From JAOUEA01 sp963719165 (GTDB lineage: Bacteria; Actinomycetota; UBA4738; HRBIN12): DNA of 64,000 bases. The DNA is taken from assembly GCA_963719165.1 (NCBI GenBank), contig CAVRAV010000001.1:2599371-2663370 (forward strand), read 5' to 3'. Position 1 is the first letter of the stretch, and every line of letters starts with the position of its first letter. A program made the translations under genes and the position numbers. A model generated the notes under the pieces. The model had not been told where the DNA came from and searched no databases. It was given only the letters and a program-made list of their open reading frames with translations. Shown piece after piece: positions 15,826 through 24,567 of this stretch.

Positions 15826-16938
15826 GTGCGGAAGAAGGCATCGTGGGTCTTCGGGGCATCGATCCTGGGCCTGCTGCTGGCGGCGTGCGCGCCCAACGCG
15901 TCGCAGTCGACGCTCAACCCCGCCGGCCCGACGGCCCAGTCCGAGAAGAACCTGTTCGTCCCGGTGTTCTGGATCGCCGTCGCCGTCTTCGTCCTGGTCG
16001 AGGGCGCCATCCTCGTGATCGCGATCAAATACCGCCAGCGCAAGGGTCGCGAACGCATGCCCAAGCAGACCCACGGGAACACCCGGCTCGAGATCGGGTG
16101 GACGATCGCGCCGGCCCTCGTGCTCGCGATCGTCATGGTGCCGACCGTCTCGTTGATCTGGCAGCTCGCCAAGGCGCCCGGACCCGGAGCGCTGAACGTC
16201 ACCGTGCAGGGCCGCCAGTGGTGGTGGGGGTTCCAGTACACGGATCCCGACATGAAGGAGACCTACGGCAGCGGCGAACCCATCACGGTCGCCGACGTGC
16301 TCGTGGTGCCGGCCGGTCGGCAGGTATACCTGTCGCTGGAGGCGGCGGGAGGCCTGATCGGGCCCGGCGATCCACCGGACCCCGCCAAGGCCGACTATGT
16401 GGTGATCCACTCCTTCTGGACGCCGCAGCTCTTCGGCAAGCAGGACGTCGTCCCCGGCCGCACGAACCACATCACGTTCGCTGCCGACCAACCGGGCACC
16501 TATACGGGGCAGTGCGCGGAGTTCTGTGGCCTCGAGCACGCCAAGATGAAGTTCAAGGTCGTCGCGTTGAGCCAGAGCGATTGGGAGGCCTGGGTCCAAC
16601 GCGAGAAGGCACCCGCCCCGCCCGCCGTGGATGGGCTCGCCGCGGAGGGACGCGCCCTCTTCTTGAACCCGCTGTCGAACGACCGTGGGTCGTGCGTGAA
16701 CTGCCATTCGGTCGGCGGCACCGAGGCGGCGAGCGGCGCCGCTCCCAACCTCACCCATTTCTTCGACCCCACGCACACCTGCTTCGCGGGGTGTGACTTC
16801 GAAACGTCGGACACGGAGGCGCTCAAGGCGTGGCTCCGAGATCCCAACGCGGTCAAGCTCGGCGCGAAGATGCCCAACTACCACCTGTCCGACCACGAGA
16901 TCGACGCCCTGGTCGCCTTCCTCCAGAGCCTGACGTGA
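15826..16938 (+). CDS. ctaC: caa3 oxidase subunit II fused to cytochrome c
   Basis: GTG 15826, after GGAGAGAGAGGGG, starts a lipoprotein signal with lipobox LLAAC (370 residues in all). Two membrane helices follow, then the cupredoxin domain with 'GRQWWWGFQY' and the CuA ligands in HSFWTPQ and CAEFCGLEHAKM. The C-terminal ~90 residues are a cytochrome c domain (CVNCH, with Met in 'AKMPNYHLSD'), which makes this the caa3 type. It accepts electrons from cytochrome c and passes them to subunit I. It is the first gene of ctaCDEF. An in-frame ATG at 15736 would add 30 residues before the signal peptide. Confidence 0.95.
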   Translation: MRKKASWVFGASILGLLLAACAPNASQSTLNPAGPTAQSEKNLFVPVFWIAVAVFVLVEGAILVIAIKYRQRKGRERMPKQTHGNTRLEIGWTIAPALVLAIVMVPTVSLIWQLAKAPGPGALNVTVQGRQWWWGFQYTDPDMKETYGSGEPITVADVLVVPAGRQVYLSLEAAGGLIGPGDPPDPAKADYVVIHSFWTPQLFGKQDVVPGRTNHITFAADQPGTYTGQCAEFCGLEHAKMKFKVVALSQSDWEAWVQREKAPAPPAVDGLAAEGRALFLNPLSNDRGSCVNCHSVGGTEAASGAAPNLTHFFDPTHTCFAGCDFETSDTEALKAWLRDPNAVKLGAKMPNYHLSDHEIDALVAFLQSLT

Positions 16939-16948
16939 TGGAGGCGAC

Positions 16949-18829
16949 GTGGCGAGCCTGAGCGTGCAGGGGGCGAGCGGAGGGATCCTGCGTCGCCCGA
17001 GCGCCACCACCGGGTGGCTGAGTTGGTTCACCACGGTGGACCACAAGAAGATCGGGATCATGTACGGCGTTTCGGCCTTCGTATTCTTCGTCATGGGAGG
17101 TCTCGAGGCTCTGCTGATCCGTTCGCAGCTCGCCCAGCCCGACGGCAAGATCCTCAATGCGGATCAGTACAACCAGATCTTCACGATGCACGGCGTCACG
17201 ATGATCTTCCTCTTCGTGATGCCGATGTCCGCGGGATTCTTCAACTACCTGCTCCCCCTGATGATCGGTGCCCGCGACGTGGCGTTCCCGCGCCTGAACG
17301 CCCTCAGCTTCTGGGTGTTCGTGCTCGGTGGGTTATTCCTGTACTCCTCCGCGTTCCTCGGCGGGGCGCCCAACGGTGGCTGGTTCGGGTACGCGCCGAA
17401 CTCCGTCACCGACCCCACACCCGGCATGACCTTCTACGCACTCGGGTTGCTCATCACGGGCATCGCCTCGACCGTGGGCGCGGTGAACCTGGCCGTCACC
17501 ATCATCAATATGCGCGCCCCCGGGATGACCCTGTTCCGCATGCCCGTCTTCGTCTGGATGGGGCTCGTGGTGCAGCTGCTGCTGATCTTCTCGCTGCCGA
17601 TCATCACGGTCGACCTGTTCTTGCTCCTGTTCGACCGGCGATGGGGGACGCTGTTCTTCGAGGCGGCCCAAGGCGGCGATCCCGTGCTGTGGCAGCACCT
17701 GTTCTGGTTGTTCGGCCACCCCGAGGTCTATGTCTTGATCCTGCCCGCGTTCGGGATCATCTCGGAGATCATCCCCGTGTTCAGCCGCAAGCCGCTGTTC
17801 GGGTATCAATTCGTCGTCTTCAGCGGCATCGCGATCGGGTTCATCGGCTTCGGCGTGTGGGCACACCACATGTTCGCGGTCGGGCTCGGCCCGGTGGCGA
17901 ACACGGCCTTCGGCGTCACGACGGCCATCATCGCCATCCCGACGGGCGTGAAGATCTTCAACTGGATGGCGACGATGTACGGCGGCGAACTCAAGTTCGA
18001 CACCCCCTTGCTGTATTCGATCGGCACGGTGACGATGTTCGTGATCGGCGGGCTCTCGGGTGTGACCCATTCCATCGTGCCCTCGGACTACCAGCAGACC
18101 GACACGTACTACATCGTGGCGCATTTCCACTACGTGTTGTTCGGCGGAGCCGTGTTCGGGCTGTTCGCGGGGATGTTCTACTGGTGGCCTAAGGTCTTCG
18201 CGCGTCAGCTGTCCGAGCGCTTGGGCAAATGGCAGTTCTGGATCATGATCGTGGGGTTCAACCTCACGTTCGGACCGATGCACGTCCTGGGCCTCAACGG
18301 CATGATCCGGCGCGAGTACACCTACCCCGCTTCACTGGGGCTCACGGGCTGGAACCAGGTGGCATCGGTGGGGGCCTTCGTGATCGCGTTCTCGATCCTG
18401 CTGTTCATCATCAACGCCGTGCGAACGCAGTCCAAGCCGAAGGGCCTCGAGAACGAGGATCCATGGGACGCGCGCACGCTCGAGTGGACCACCGCGTGCC
18501 CCCCGCCCGTGTGGAACTTCGACGAGATCCCGGAGGTCCACGCCCTGGACGACTTCTGGCACAAGAAGTACGTCGAGGATGAGAAGACGGGCCTGCCGGT
18601 GCCGGTGCAGGCGGGGGCGGCGCCCGAGCACGACGAGGGGCACGAGGCCTCAGGCGCGCACGCGATCCACCTGCCCAGCCCGTCGTTCTGGCCGCTCGTG
18701 GCCTCCTTCGGCCTGCCGATCATGGCCTACGGCGTCCTGTACTCGTGGTGGCTCGTGGGAGCTGGGGCCCTCGTGTTGCTGGTGGGCTTCTATGGCTGGG
18801 CGATGGAGCCCTCGGTGGCGGAGGAGTAG
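16949..18829 (+). CDS. ctaD: Cytochrome c oxidase subunit I
   Basis: A 626-residue protein starting at GTG 16949. Heme-copper hallmarks are visible: 'TMHGVTMIFLFVMP' (heme a His), 'HPEVYVLILPAFG' (CuB His cross-linked to Tyr), 'WAHHMFAVG' (CuB His pair) and 'YIVAHFHYVLFGG' (heme a3 and a ligands). It reduces oxygen to water and pumps protons. The C-terminus is extended by a His/Glu-rich linker ('PEHDEGHEASGAHAIH') and two further helices, as in caa3 enzymes where part of subunit III is fused to subunit I. Confidence 0.97.
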   Translation: MASLSVQGASGGILRRPSATTGWLSWFTTVDHKKIGIMYGVSAFVFFVMGGLEALLIRSQLAQPDGKILNADQYNQIFTMHGVTMIFLFVMPMSAGFFNYLLPLMIGARDVAFPRLNALSFWVFVLGGLFLYSSAFLGGAPNGGWFGYAPNSVTDPTPGMTFYALGLLITGIASTVGAVNLAVTIINMRAPGMTLFRMPVFVWMGLVVQLLLIFSLPIITVDLFLLLFDRRWGTLFFEAAQGGDPVLWQHLFWLFGHPEVYVLILPAFGIISEIIPVFSRKPLFGYQFVVFSGIAIGFIGFGVWAHHMFAVGLGPVANTAFGVTTAIIAIPTGVKIFNWMATMYGGELKFDTPLLYSIGTVTMFVIGGLSGVTHSIVPSDYQQTDTYYIVAHFHYVLFGGAVFGLFAGMFYWWPKVFARQLSERLGKWQFWIMIVGFNLTFGPMHVLGLNGMIRREYTYPASLGLTGWNQVASVGAFVIAFSILLFIINAVRTQSKPKGLENEDPWDARTLEWTTACPPPVWNFDEIPEVHALDDFWHKKYVEDEKTGLPVPVQAGAAPEHDEGHEASGAHAIHLPSPSFWPLVASFGLPIMAYGVLYSWWLVGAGALVLLVGFYGWAMEPSVAEE

Positions 18830-18831
18830 CG

Positions 18832-19461
18832 GTGGCGGACACGACGGTTCCCGTCAAGCACACGGAGCACACGACCACTACCGGCCTGCCCAGCTCGAAG
18901 CTCGCCATGTGGATCTTCCTGTCCTCCGAGTGCATGTTGTTCGGAGCGCTGATCGCCACGTATGTCCTGTATCGGGGCGCGAGCGTGAAGGGTCCCTACC
19001 CCGTCGACGTCTTCGACATCCCGTACACATCGGTGTCGACGTTCGTGTTGCTCGCGTCCTCGCTCAGCATGGTGTTGGCGCTCGCGGCCGCGCAGAACCG
19101 CGACATCGTGCGTATGCGACTGTGGTTGCTCGCCACCGCCATGTTGGGCCTCACGTTCGTGGGCGGGCAGGTGTACGAGTTCACCTCCTTCTATCACGAG
19201 GGGCTTTCCCTCACGACGAACCTGTTCGGATCGAGCTTCTACGTCCTAACCGGGTTTCACGGGGCGCACGTGACGCTGGGCATCCTGATGCTGTTGTCGC
19301 TCGTCGGCATGTCGATGAACGACCGCCTCCCCGACGAGCCGGCGTTCCCGGTGGAGCTCGTCGGGCTGTACTGGCACTTCGTCGACATCGTCTGGATCGT
19401 GATCTTCGTGGTGGTCTACCTGGTGCCGGCGGGCGAGGCCGCGAGCAAGGTGGGGAAGTGA
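18832..19461 (+). CDS. ctaE: Cytochrome c oxidase subunit III
   Basis: GTG 18832, after GGAGGAG, gives 209 residues with five helices. Family motifs include 'GFHGAHVTLGI' and 'ELVGLYWHFVDIVWIVIF', typical of subunit III, and the N-terminal 'KLAMWIFLSSECMLFGAL'. It stabilises proton uptake in the oxidase. It starts two bases after the ctaD stop and overlaps ctaF by one base. Confidence 0.95.
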   Translation: MADTTVPVKHTEHTTTTGLPSSKLAMWIFLSSECMLFGALIATYVLYRGASVKGPYPVDVFDIPYTSVSTFVLLASSLSMVLALAAAQNRDIVRMRLWLLATAMLGLTFVGGQVYEFTSFYHEGLSLTTNLFGSSFYVLTGFHGAHVTLGILMLLSLVGMSMNDRLPDEPAFPVELVGLYWHFVDIVWIVIFVVVYLVPAGEAASKVGK

Positions 19462-19817
19462 TGGGCGAACACGAGAGCGATCTGCAGAGGGAGCTCGCCA
19501 CGCCCATGCCCGATCCGCACGGCGAGATCGCACACAGCGAGCACCCGAGCCCCAAGGCCTACATCCGCGTCGGCCTGGTGCTGGCCGGTCTCACGGCCCT
19601 CGAGGTGGCGGTCTCCTACAGTCACGAGGGCGCGCGATTGATAACCGCGGCCCTGTTGGTGCTGATGTTCCTCAAGTTCGTCCTGGTCGTGCTCTGGTTC
19701 ATGCACCTGAAGTTCGACAGTCGCCGGTACTCGCGGTTCTTCGTGATGGGCCTGGCCGGCTCGATCACGCTCTACACGGTGGTGCTGATGACCTTCGGCG
19801 TCTTCGGCGGGAAGTAG
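19461..19817 (+). CDS. ctaF: Cytochrome c oxidase subunit IV (caa3 type)
   Basis: ATG 19461 shares one base with the ctaE stop. It encodes 118 residues: a polar N-terminal ~35 residues, then three helices including 'LVLMFLKFVLVVLWFMHLKF', the COX4_pro signature. It completes the ctaCDEF set and is a small structural subunit. The next gene, ctaG, follows after 12 bases with GGAGAGG. Confidence 0.9.
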   Translation: MGEHESDLQRELATPMPDPHGEIAHSEHPSPKAYIRVGLVLAGLTALEVAVSYSHEGARLITAALLVLMFLKFVLVVLWFMHLKFDSRRYSRFFVMGLAGSITLYTVVLMTFGVFGGK

Positions 19818-19829
19818 GAGAGGATCGGC

Positions 19830-20654
19830 ATGCCTTCCTTCCACGTCCACCTCGACGTGTGGCTGCTGTTCGGGTCCATCCTGGCGCTGTACTTCATCGC
19901 GGTCCGCCGGCACCTCCAGGCTACGGGTGAACAGACTCCCGTTCGCCGCCGGCGGCTGTTCACGCTCGGGGTGGGCATCCTGTGGCTCGCGTCATCGTGG
20001 CCCCTGCACGACCTGGCGGAGCGCTATCTCTACAGCGCCCACATGGTCCAGCACATGCTCTTCACGCTCGTGGCGGCCCCGCTGCTGATCGCGGGCGTCC
20101 CGGTGTGGCTGTACCGCGAATTCCTGCGGCCCGAGGTCGTCAACACGATCTTCCGTTTCTTCACCCGGCCGCTCGTGGCGCTCGTGGTGTTCAACACGGT
20201 GCTGATCTTCAGCCACTGGCCCGCCGTCGTGGCCGCCTCGGTGACGTCGGAACCATTGCATTTCCTGCTGCACGTCGCCATCGTCGGATCTGCGCTCGCC
20301 ATGTGGTGGCCGGTGATGTCGCCGCTGCCGGAGATGCCGCCCCTGTCGCCCCCCGGCCAGATGATCTATCTGTTCCTGCAGTCGCTCGTGCCCACGATCC
20401 CGGCGTCGTTCCTCACGTTCGGTTCGAAGCCGCTGTATCCGATCTACGCCACGTTCCCGCGGATCTGGGGGATCGGCGTGATGAACGATCAGCTCATGGC
20501 CGGCCTCATCATGAAGCTCGTCGGCAGCGCGATCCTGTGGGTGGTGATCACGGCGATATTCTTCCGGTGGTTCGCCGCCGAGCGGCGTTCCGACCTTGAC
20601 GTGACGGCCTACGCCGACGTCGACCGAGAGATCCGAGCGGGGCTGAGCCGATGA
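19830..20654 (+). CDS. ctaG: CtaG family oxidase assembly membrane protein
   Basis: A 274-residue protein with about seven helices and conserved family segments 'YSAHMVQHMLFTLVAAPLL', 'SEPLHFLLHVAIVGSALAMW', 'DQLMAGLIMKLVGS' and 'MWWPVMSPLPEMPPLSPPGQ'. The paired His/Met residues fit a metal-handling role. Known: caa3-type CtaG is needed for CuA-type oxidase assembly in Bacillus. It directly follows the oxidase genes and overlaps the start of the cupredoxin gene (ATGA), which supports a shared copper-delivery function. Confidence 0.9.
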   Translation: MPSFHVHLDVWLLFGSILALYFIAVRRHLQATGEQTPVRRRRLFTLGVGILWLASSWPLHDLAERYLYSAHMVQHMLFTLVAAPLLIAGVPVWLYREFLRPEVVNTIFRFFTRPLVALVVFNTVLIFSHWPAVVAASVTSEPLHFLLHVAIVGSALAMWWPVMSPLPEMPPLSPPGQMIYLFLQSLVPTIPASFLTFGSKPLYPIYATFPRIWGIGVMNDQLMAGLIMKLVGSAILWVVITAIFFRWFAAERRSDLDVTAYADVDREIRAGLSR

Positions 20655-22110
20655 GCGACCCGACCCGCGGGGGCCCGCCCAACGCAGAGGAAGGCCCCCC
20701 CGAGAACGGAGCCGAGGACCGGGCCCAAGATCCGTCCCAGGATCGGGCCCAAGATCGGCCGAGCGGGCCCAAGATTCGGCCCAAGATTCGGTCAAGAATC
20801 GTGAGGGCCTCCTGCTGCCCGTCCTGCTCCCGGTGGGCATCCTCGTCATCATCGGGCTCGTCTTGTTCGGGTTCTCCCGGATCTTGCTGCATCTGTCCTC
20901 CACCGGGGCGACCGTCGTGGCGCTCAGCACCGCGGCCGTGGCGTTCATCGCGGTCAGCGTCGTGGCATCCCGCGAGCGTGTCACGGGCGCGGCGCTGTTC
21001 CCCATGTTGGGCGCCATCGTGGGCGCGGCGCTGTTGATCGGCGGTGTCGGCCTGGTGGCTGCGCCCAAGGAGGAGAGCGCTGGCAACCTGGAGGCCGTGT
21101 CCGTCTCACTGACGGCCCCGCCCGGCGCCGCCACCAAGGGCTACTCCACCGACACGCTCTCGTTCAAGACCGAGACGCCCACGAACCTGGAGTTCGACAA
21201 CCAGGATCCCTCCGTCCCGCACAATGTCGTGATCTTCGAGGGCAAGGACGACAAGGGCACGCAGGTGTTCACGGGCGAGATCATCACGGGCCCCAATAAG
21301 GCGACGTACGCGGTGCCCGCCCTGAAGGCCGGCGACTACTTCTTCCATTGCGAGGTGCACCCGACCACCATGCATGGCACCATCACCGTATCCGACACCG
21401 GGGGTGGTGGCGGCGGTCTCACGCTCTCGGCCCAGAACATCCAGTACTCGACCGACAAGCTCGAGGCGCCGGCGGGCGTGCCGGCAACGGTCACGTTCGA
21501 CAACAAGGACGCGGGCGTCCCGCACAACTTCGCGGTCTTCACGGACAAGGCGTACGCCAACAACGTGTTCTCCGGCGAGATCATCACGGGCCCGGCCACG
21601 ATCGACTACCAACTCCCCGCGCTCGACGCCGGCACCTACTACTTCAAGTGCGAGGTCCATCCCACGATGCAGGGTGTGCTCGTGGTCGGCGGCGCCGGCG
21701 GTGGCTCCGGGGGCGGCGGTCCGGGCGGGGGCGCGAGCAGCCCCGCCCCACCGCCGACCCAGAGTGCCTCCTCGGCACCTCCCCCGACCTCCCCGCCCCC
21801 CAGCGGCGGGTCGGGCGGCGGCGCCACGATCGCGTTGTCGGCCTCGGGTCTGAAGTTCTCCACGGACCAGATCCAGGGCGCAGCCAACGCGGCGAACACG
21901 ATCCACTTCGACAACCAGGACACCGGGGTCCAGCACGACGTCGCGATCTATCGAGATGCGGGCTTCACCGACAACGTGTTCACGGGCGATCTCGTGACGG
22001 GGCCCGCCTCGATCGACTACAGCGTCCCGGCCCTGCCCGCGGGCACGTATTACTTCCACTGCACGGTGCACACGACCATGCAGGGCACCTATGTGGTGGG
22101 GGGCCAATAG
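20651..22110 (+). CDS. Membrane-anchored protein with three tandem cupredoxin domains (frame break near 20758)
   Basis: ATG 20651 overlaps the ctaG stop and opens a charged N-terminus rich in AQD/SQD repeats. The frame must then shift near 20758 (one G missing in GATCGGCC) to continue as 'RAQDSAQDSVKNREGLLLP' and two to three membrane helices. From GTG 20833 the frame is intact. Three cupredoxin repeats follow, each with His then a C-x-x-H-x-x(x)-M cluster: HNVVIF/HCEVHPTTMHG, HNFAVF/KCEVHPTMQG and HDVAIY/HCTVHTTMQG. A Gly/Pro/Ser-rich linker separates repeats 2 and 3. Each has full type I copper ligands. It is likely a copper or electron carrier, or a copper donor for CuA. Confidence 0.8.
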
Positions 22111-22150
22111 CGGCCTCAGGGCACGCGCACCTCACTGGTAGCGTGGGCGC

Positions 22151-22696
22151 ATGCGCCGATCGTCCGCCGCCGTCATCCTCGCCGTGGTGGCCGGTCTGGT
22201 GGTGGCCACGGGCACCTGGCTCTTGCTGAATCGCGGCAGCGCCGACGAGAGCGGGCCCGTCGCGATGGATCGACCGCTTCCGACCCTCACCGCCCCGGCC
22301 CTCGACGGCACCGCGGCGAGTACCGCGCTGCTGGGCGGGAAGGTGGGCGTCGTCAACGTGTGGGCGACATGGTGCGGGCCGTGCCGGCGCGAGCAGCCGG
22401 CTCTCGCGCGGCTCGCCCGTCACTATGGCGACCGGGTCGCCTTCCTGGGGATCAACTATCGAGACGAGAAGGCGGGCGCGCGGCGTTGGGTGGGCGACGA
22501 GTTCGACGTGCCGTATCCGAGCCTGTTCGATCCGAGCGGGAGGACGGCGGGGCAGCTCGGCTTTCCCGCGCTACCCGACACGTACCTCGTCGATGCCTCG
22601 GGAACGATCCGGTGGTGGATCTTCGGCGAGGCGAGTGAGCAGGAGCTGAGCGGGCTGATCGACCAGCTCCTCGCGGAAGGTTCCCCCTCAGCGTGA
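22151..22696 (+). CDS. resA: ResA/TlpA-like membrane-anchored thioredoxin
   Basis: A 181-residue protein with an N-terminal signal anchor ('VILAVVAGLVVATGTWLLL') and a thioredoxin fold with WATWCGPCRREQP (CxxC) and a cis-Pro in 'FPALPDTYLVDASG'. Known: ResA reduces apocytochrome c disulfides using electrons from CcdA. That would complete system II with ccdA, resB and resC in this cluster. The symbol is by context; other TlpA-like roles such as CuA maturation are possible. It converges on ctaB with a 9-base overlap of coding ends. Confidence 0.85.
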   Translation: MRRSSAAVILAVVAGLVVATGTWLLLNRGSADESGPVAMDRPLPTLTAPALDGTAASTALLGGKVGVVNVWATWCGPCRREQPALARLARHYGDRVAFLGINYRDEKAGARRWVGDEFDVPYPSLFDPSGRTAGQLGFPALPDTYLVDASGTIRWWIFGEASEQELSGLIDQLLAEGSPSA

Positions 22697-24517
22697 GAGC
22701 GGAAGCAGCGCGTCCACCGCGACGGCCCCGAACAGGGCGGCGAGGTACCAGATCGAGAACTTGAACAGGCCCCAGGAGCGCGCCGGGTCGCCGGTGTTCC
22801 ACAGTCGCAGCGCGCGGTAGACGAACGCGCCGCCGAGCCCGAGGGCCGTGAATAGGTAGACCATGCCCATGTGCGCCACGGGCACGAGCACGAGGGATGT
22901 CCCGAACAGGACCAGGGAGTACAGGAAGATCTGTCGCCGGGTCTCGTCCTCCCCCTTGACCACCGGGAGCATGGGCACGCCCGCGGCCGCGTAGTCCCCC
23001 TGATAGCGCAGGGCGAGCGCCCAGAAGTGCGGCGGCGTCCACACGAAGATGATCGCGAACAGGATCCACGCGGGCGCCGCGAGCGACCCGGTGACCGCCG
23101 CCCAGCCCACGAGGGCAGGCACGGCGCCCGCCGCGCCGCCGATCACGATGTTCTGCGTGGTGGTGCGCTTGAGCCACATCGTGTAGACGAACACGTAGAA
23201 CGCGATGGCGGCCAACGCGAGCTCCGCCGCCAGGACGTTCACCGCGATGGCGAGGAAGAAGAAGGCGATCGCCCCCAGCACGAACGCGAAGCGCAGCGCC
23301 TGCTCGGGGGTGACCGTGGACGAGGGCAGGGGGCGCCGTCGCGTGCGCCTCATCACCTCGTCGATGTCGCGGTCGAGGTACTGGTTCGTGGCGTTCGCGG
23401 AGCCGGCCGCCAGGGCGCCGCCGAGGAGGGTCGCCAGGACCAGCCGGAGCGGCGGCATCCCGTGGCCGGCCAGGAACATGGCAGGCACCGTGGTGACGAG
23501 GAGCAGGAAGATGATCTCGGGTTTGGTGAGCCGGTAGTACGCGGTGATGCGATCCGTCACCGACGTGGGGCTCGGCGACGGCATCTCCTCCGCCTGCGTG
23601 TCGTCGCCCTCCGTGGCCTTCGCGCCGGCCGCCCGGGCGCTCGCCACGGTGGCGAGGGTCACGAGGCTCGCCCAGACGAGCACGGACAGCGCCACGTGCA
23701 TGACCACCGCCCACGGCTTCAGTCGCGTCCACACCTGGGCGGCGCCGACCAGTATCTGCGCCACGAACAGTGCGACCGCCAACGTCGAGAGCGCCACCAG
23801 GTCCTTGGAGCGCCGTGCCATCGTGCGGGCCCGGATCATCGCGAAGAGCACGAGGAGGAAGACGAGGGCCGCGAGGATCCGATGCAGGAACATCGCCGTA
23901 GCCGCTCCTCCGAGTGCGGGCACGAGCTTGCCGTCCATCAGGGGCCAGTCCGTGAAGGCCAGCCCTGCCCCTTTGGCGCGGACGTAGGTGCCCACGAGCA
24001 GGAGAACGGCGGTTGCGCCCACGGTGAGGAGGGTGAAACGGGCGAATCCGTCGTCGCGCGTCGCCGCTCGCGGCGGCCCCATCCGCAGGAAGCTGTTCGC
24101 CGCGAGGTAGGTCACGTCGGCCACGAACGCGAGCGCCACCGCGAAATGGATCGTGACCCACCAGGGGTTCAGATCGGTCTTCACGACGATGCCGCCCAGG
24201 ACGGCCTGTCCCAACACGAGGGGGATCGCGGCGAGGGCCGGCCACACGATGGAACGGACCTCCCGGTAGCCGCGCCAGGCGAAGAACGCCGTGACGAAGA
24301 CGAGGATGGTCGACACGAAGACCAGGAAGCGGTGGGAGAACTCGATCAGCGAGTGCACGGTGCCCTCGGGGAAGAGCTGGCCCGGGAAGCAGTTGGGCCA
24401 GGTGACGCACCCGAGCCCGGAGCCGGTCCCGCGCACCAGCCCGCCCACGCTGAACAAGACGATGGTGCAGGCAGCGGTGGCGAGCGAGAGCTTCTGGAAC
24501 CGAGAGGCCCGAGCCAT
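22688..24517 (-). CDS. ctaA-ctaB: Heme A synthase-heme O synthase fusion (CtaA-CtaB)
   Basis: ATG 24517 gives one 609-residue chain. Residues ~1-300 are CtaA/COX15-like with eight helices and heme His residues in 'IEFSHRFLVFV', 'WWVTIHFAVAL', 'MFLHRILAALV' and 'VVMHVALSVLVW', plus a cysteine pair in 'GCVTWPNCFPG'. After a polar linker (~305-330) comes CtaB/COX10: 'YYRLTKPEIIFLLL', the Asp-rich 'NATNQYLDRDIDEVMRRT' for farnesyl diphosphate, and 'WTPPHFWALALRYQ'. It converts heme B to O and then A for the caa3 oxidase. Usually these are two proteins. TATCAT six bases before the ATG suggests a leaderless transcript. Confidence 0.93.
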   Translation of the reverse strand: MARASRFQKLSLATAACTIVLFSVGGLVRGTGSGLGCVTWPNCFPGQLFPEGTVHSLIEFSHRFLVFVSTILVFVTAFFAWRGYREVRSIVWPALAAIPLVLGQAVLGGIVVKTDLNPWWVTIHFAVALAFVADVTYLAANSFLRMGPPRAATRDDGFARFTLLTVGATAVLLLVGTYVRAKGAGLAFTDWPLMDGKLVPALGGAATAMFLHRILAALVFLLVLFAMIRARTMARRSKDLVALSTLAVALFVAQILVGAAQVWTRLKPWAVVMHVALSVLVWASLVTLATVASARAAGAKATEGDDTQAEEMPSPSPTSVTDRITAYYRLTKPEIIFLLLVTTVPAMFLAGHGMPPLRLVLATLLGGALAAGSANATNQYLDRDIDEVMRRTRRRPLPSSTVTPEQALRFAFVLGAIAFFFLAIAVNVLAAELALAAIAFYVFVYTMWLKRTTTQNIVIGGAAGAVPALVGWAAVTGSLAAPAWILFAIIFVWTPPHFWALALRYQGDYAAAGVPMLPVVKGEDETRRQIFLYSLVLFGTSLVLVPVAHMGMVYLFTALGLGGAFVYRALRLWNTGDPARSWGLFKFSIWYLAALFGAVAVDALLPLSR

Positions 24518-24523
24518 GCCCGC

Positions 24524-24529
24524 ATGATA
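24524..24529 (-). promoter_or_regulatory. Putative -10 (TATCAT) of leaderless ctaA-ctaB
   Basis: On the minus strand TATCAT ends six bases before the ATG at 24517, with no ribosome site between. This fits leaderless transcription, common in Actinomycetota. Confidence 0.5.
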
Positions 24530-24567
24530 GACGCCGCGCGGCCCCCGTCGATTGCGATACTGGTCGG

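Noticed and set aside
14563..17157. Very long minus-strand open frame opposite resC and ctaC
   Set aside because: Its translation is Arg/His/Gly-rich without motifs, while the plus strand carries clear ResC and CtaC. It is an antisense shadow caused by high GC.
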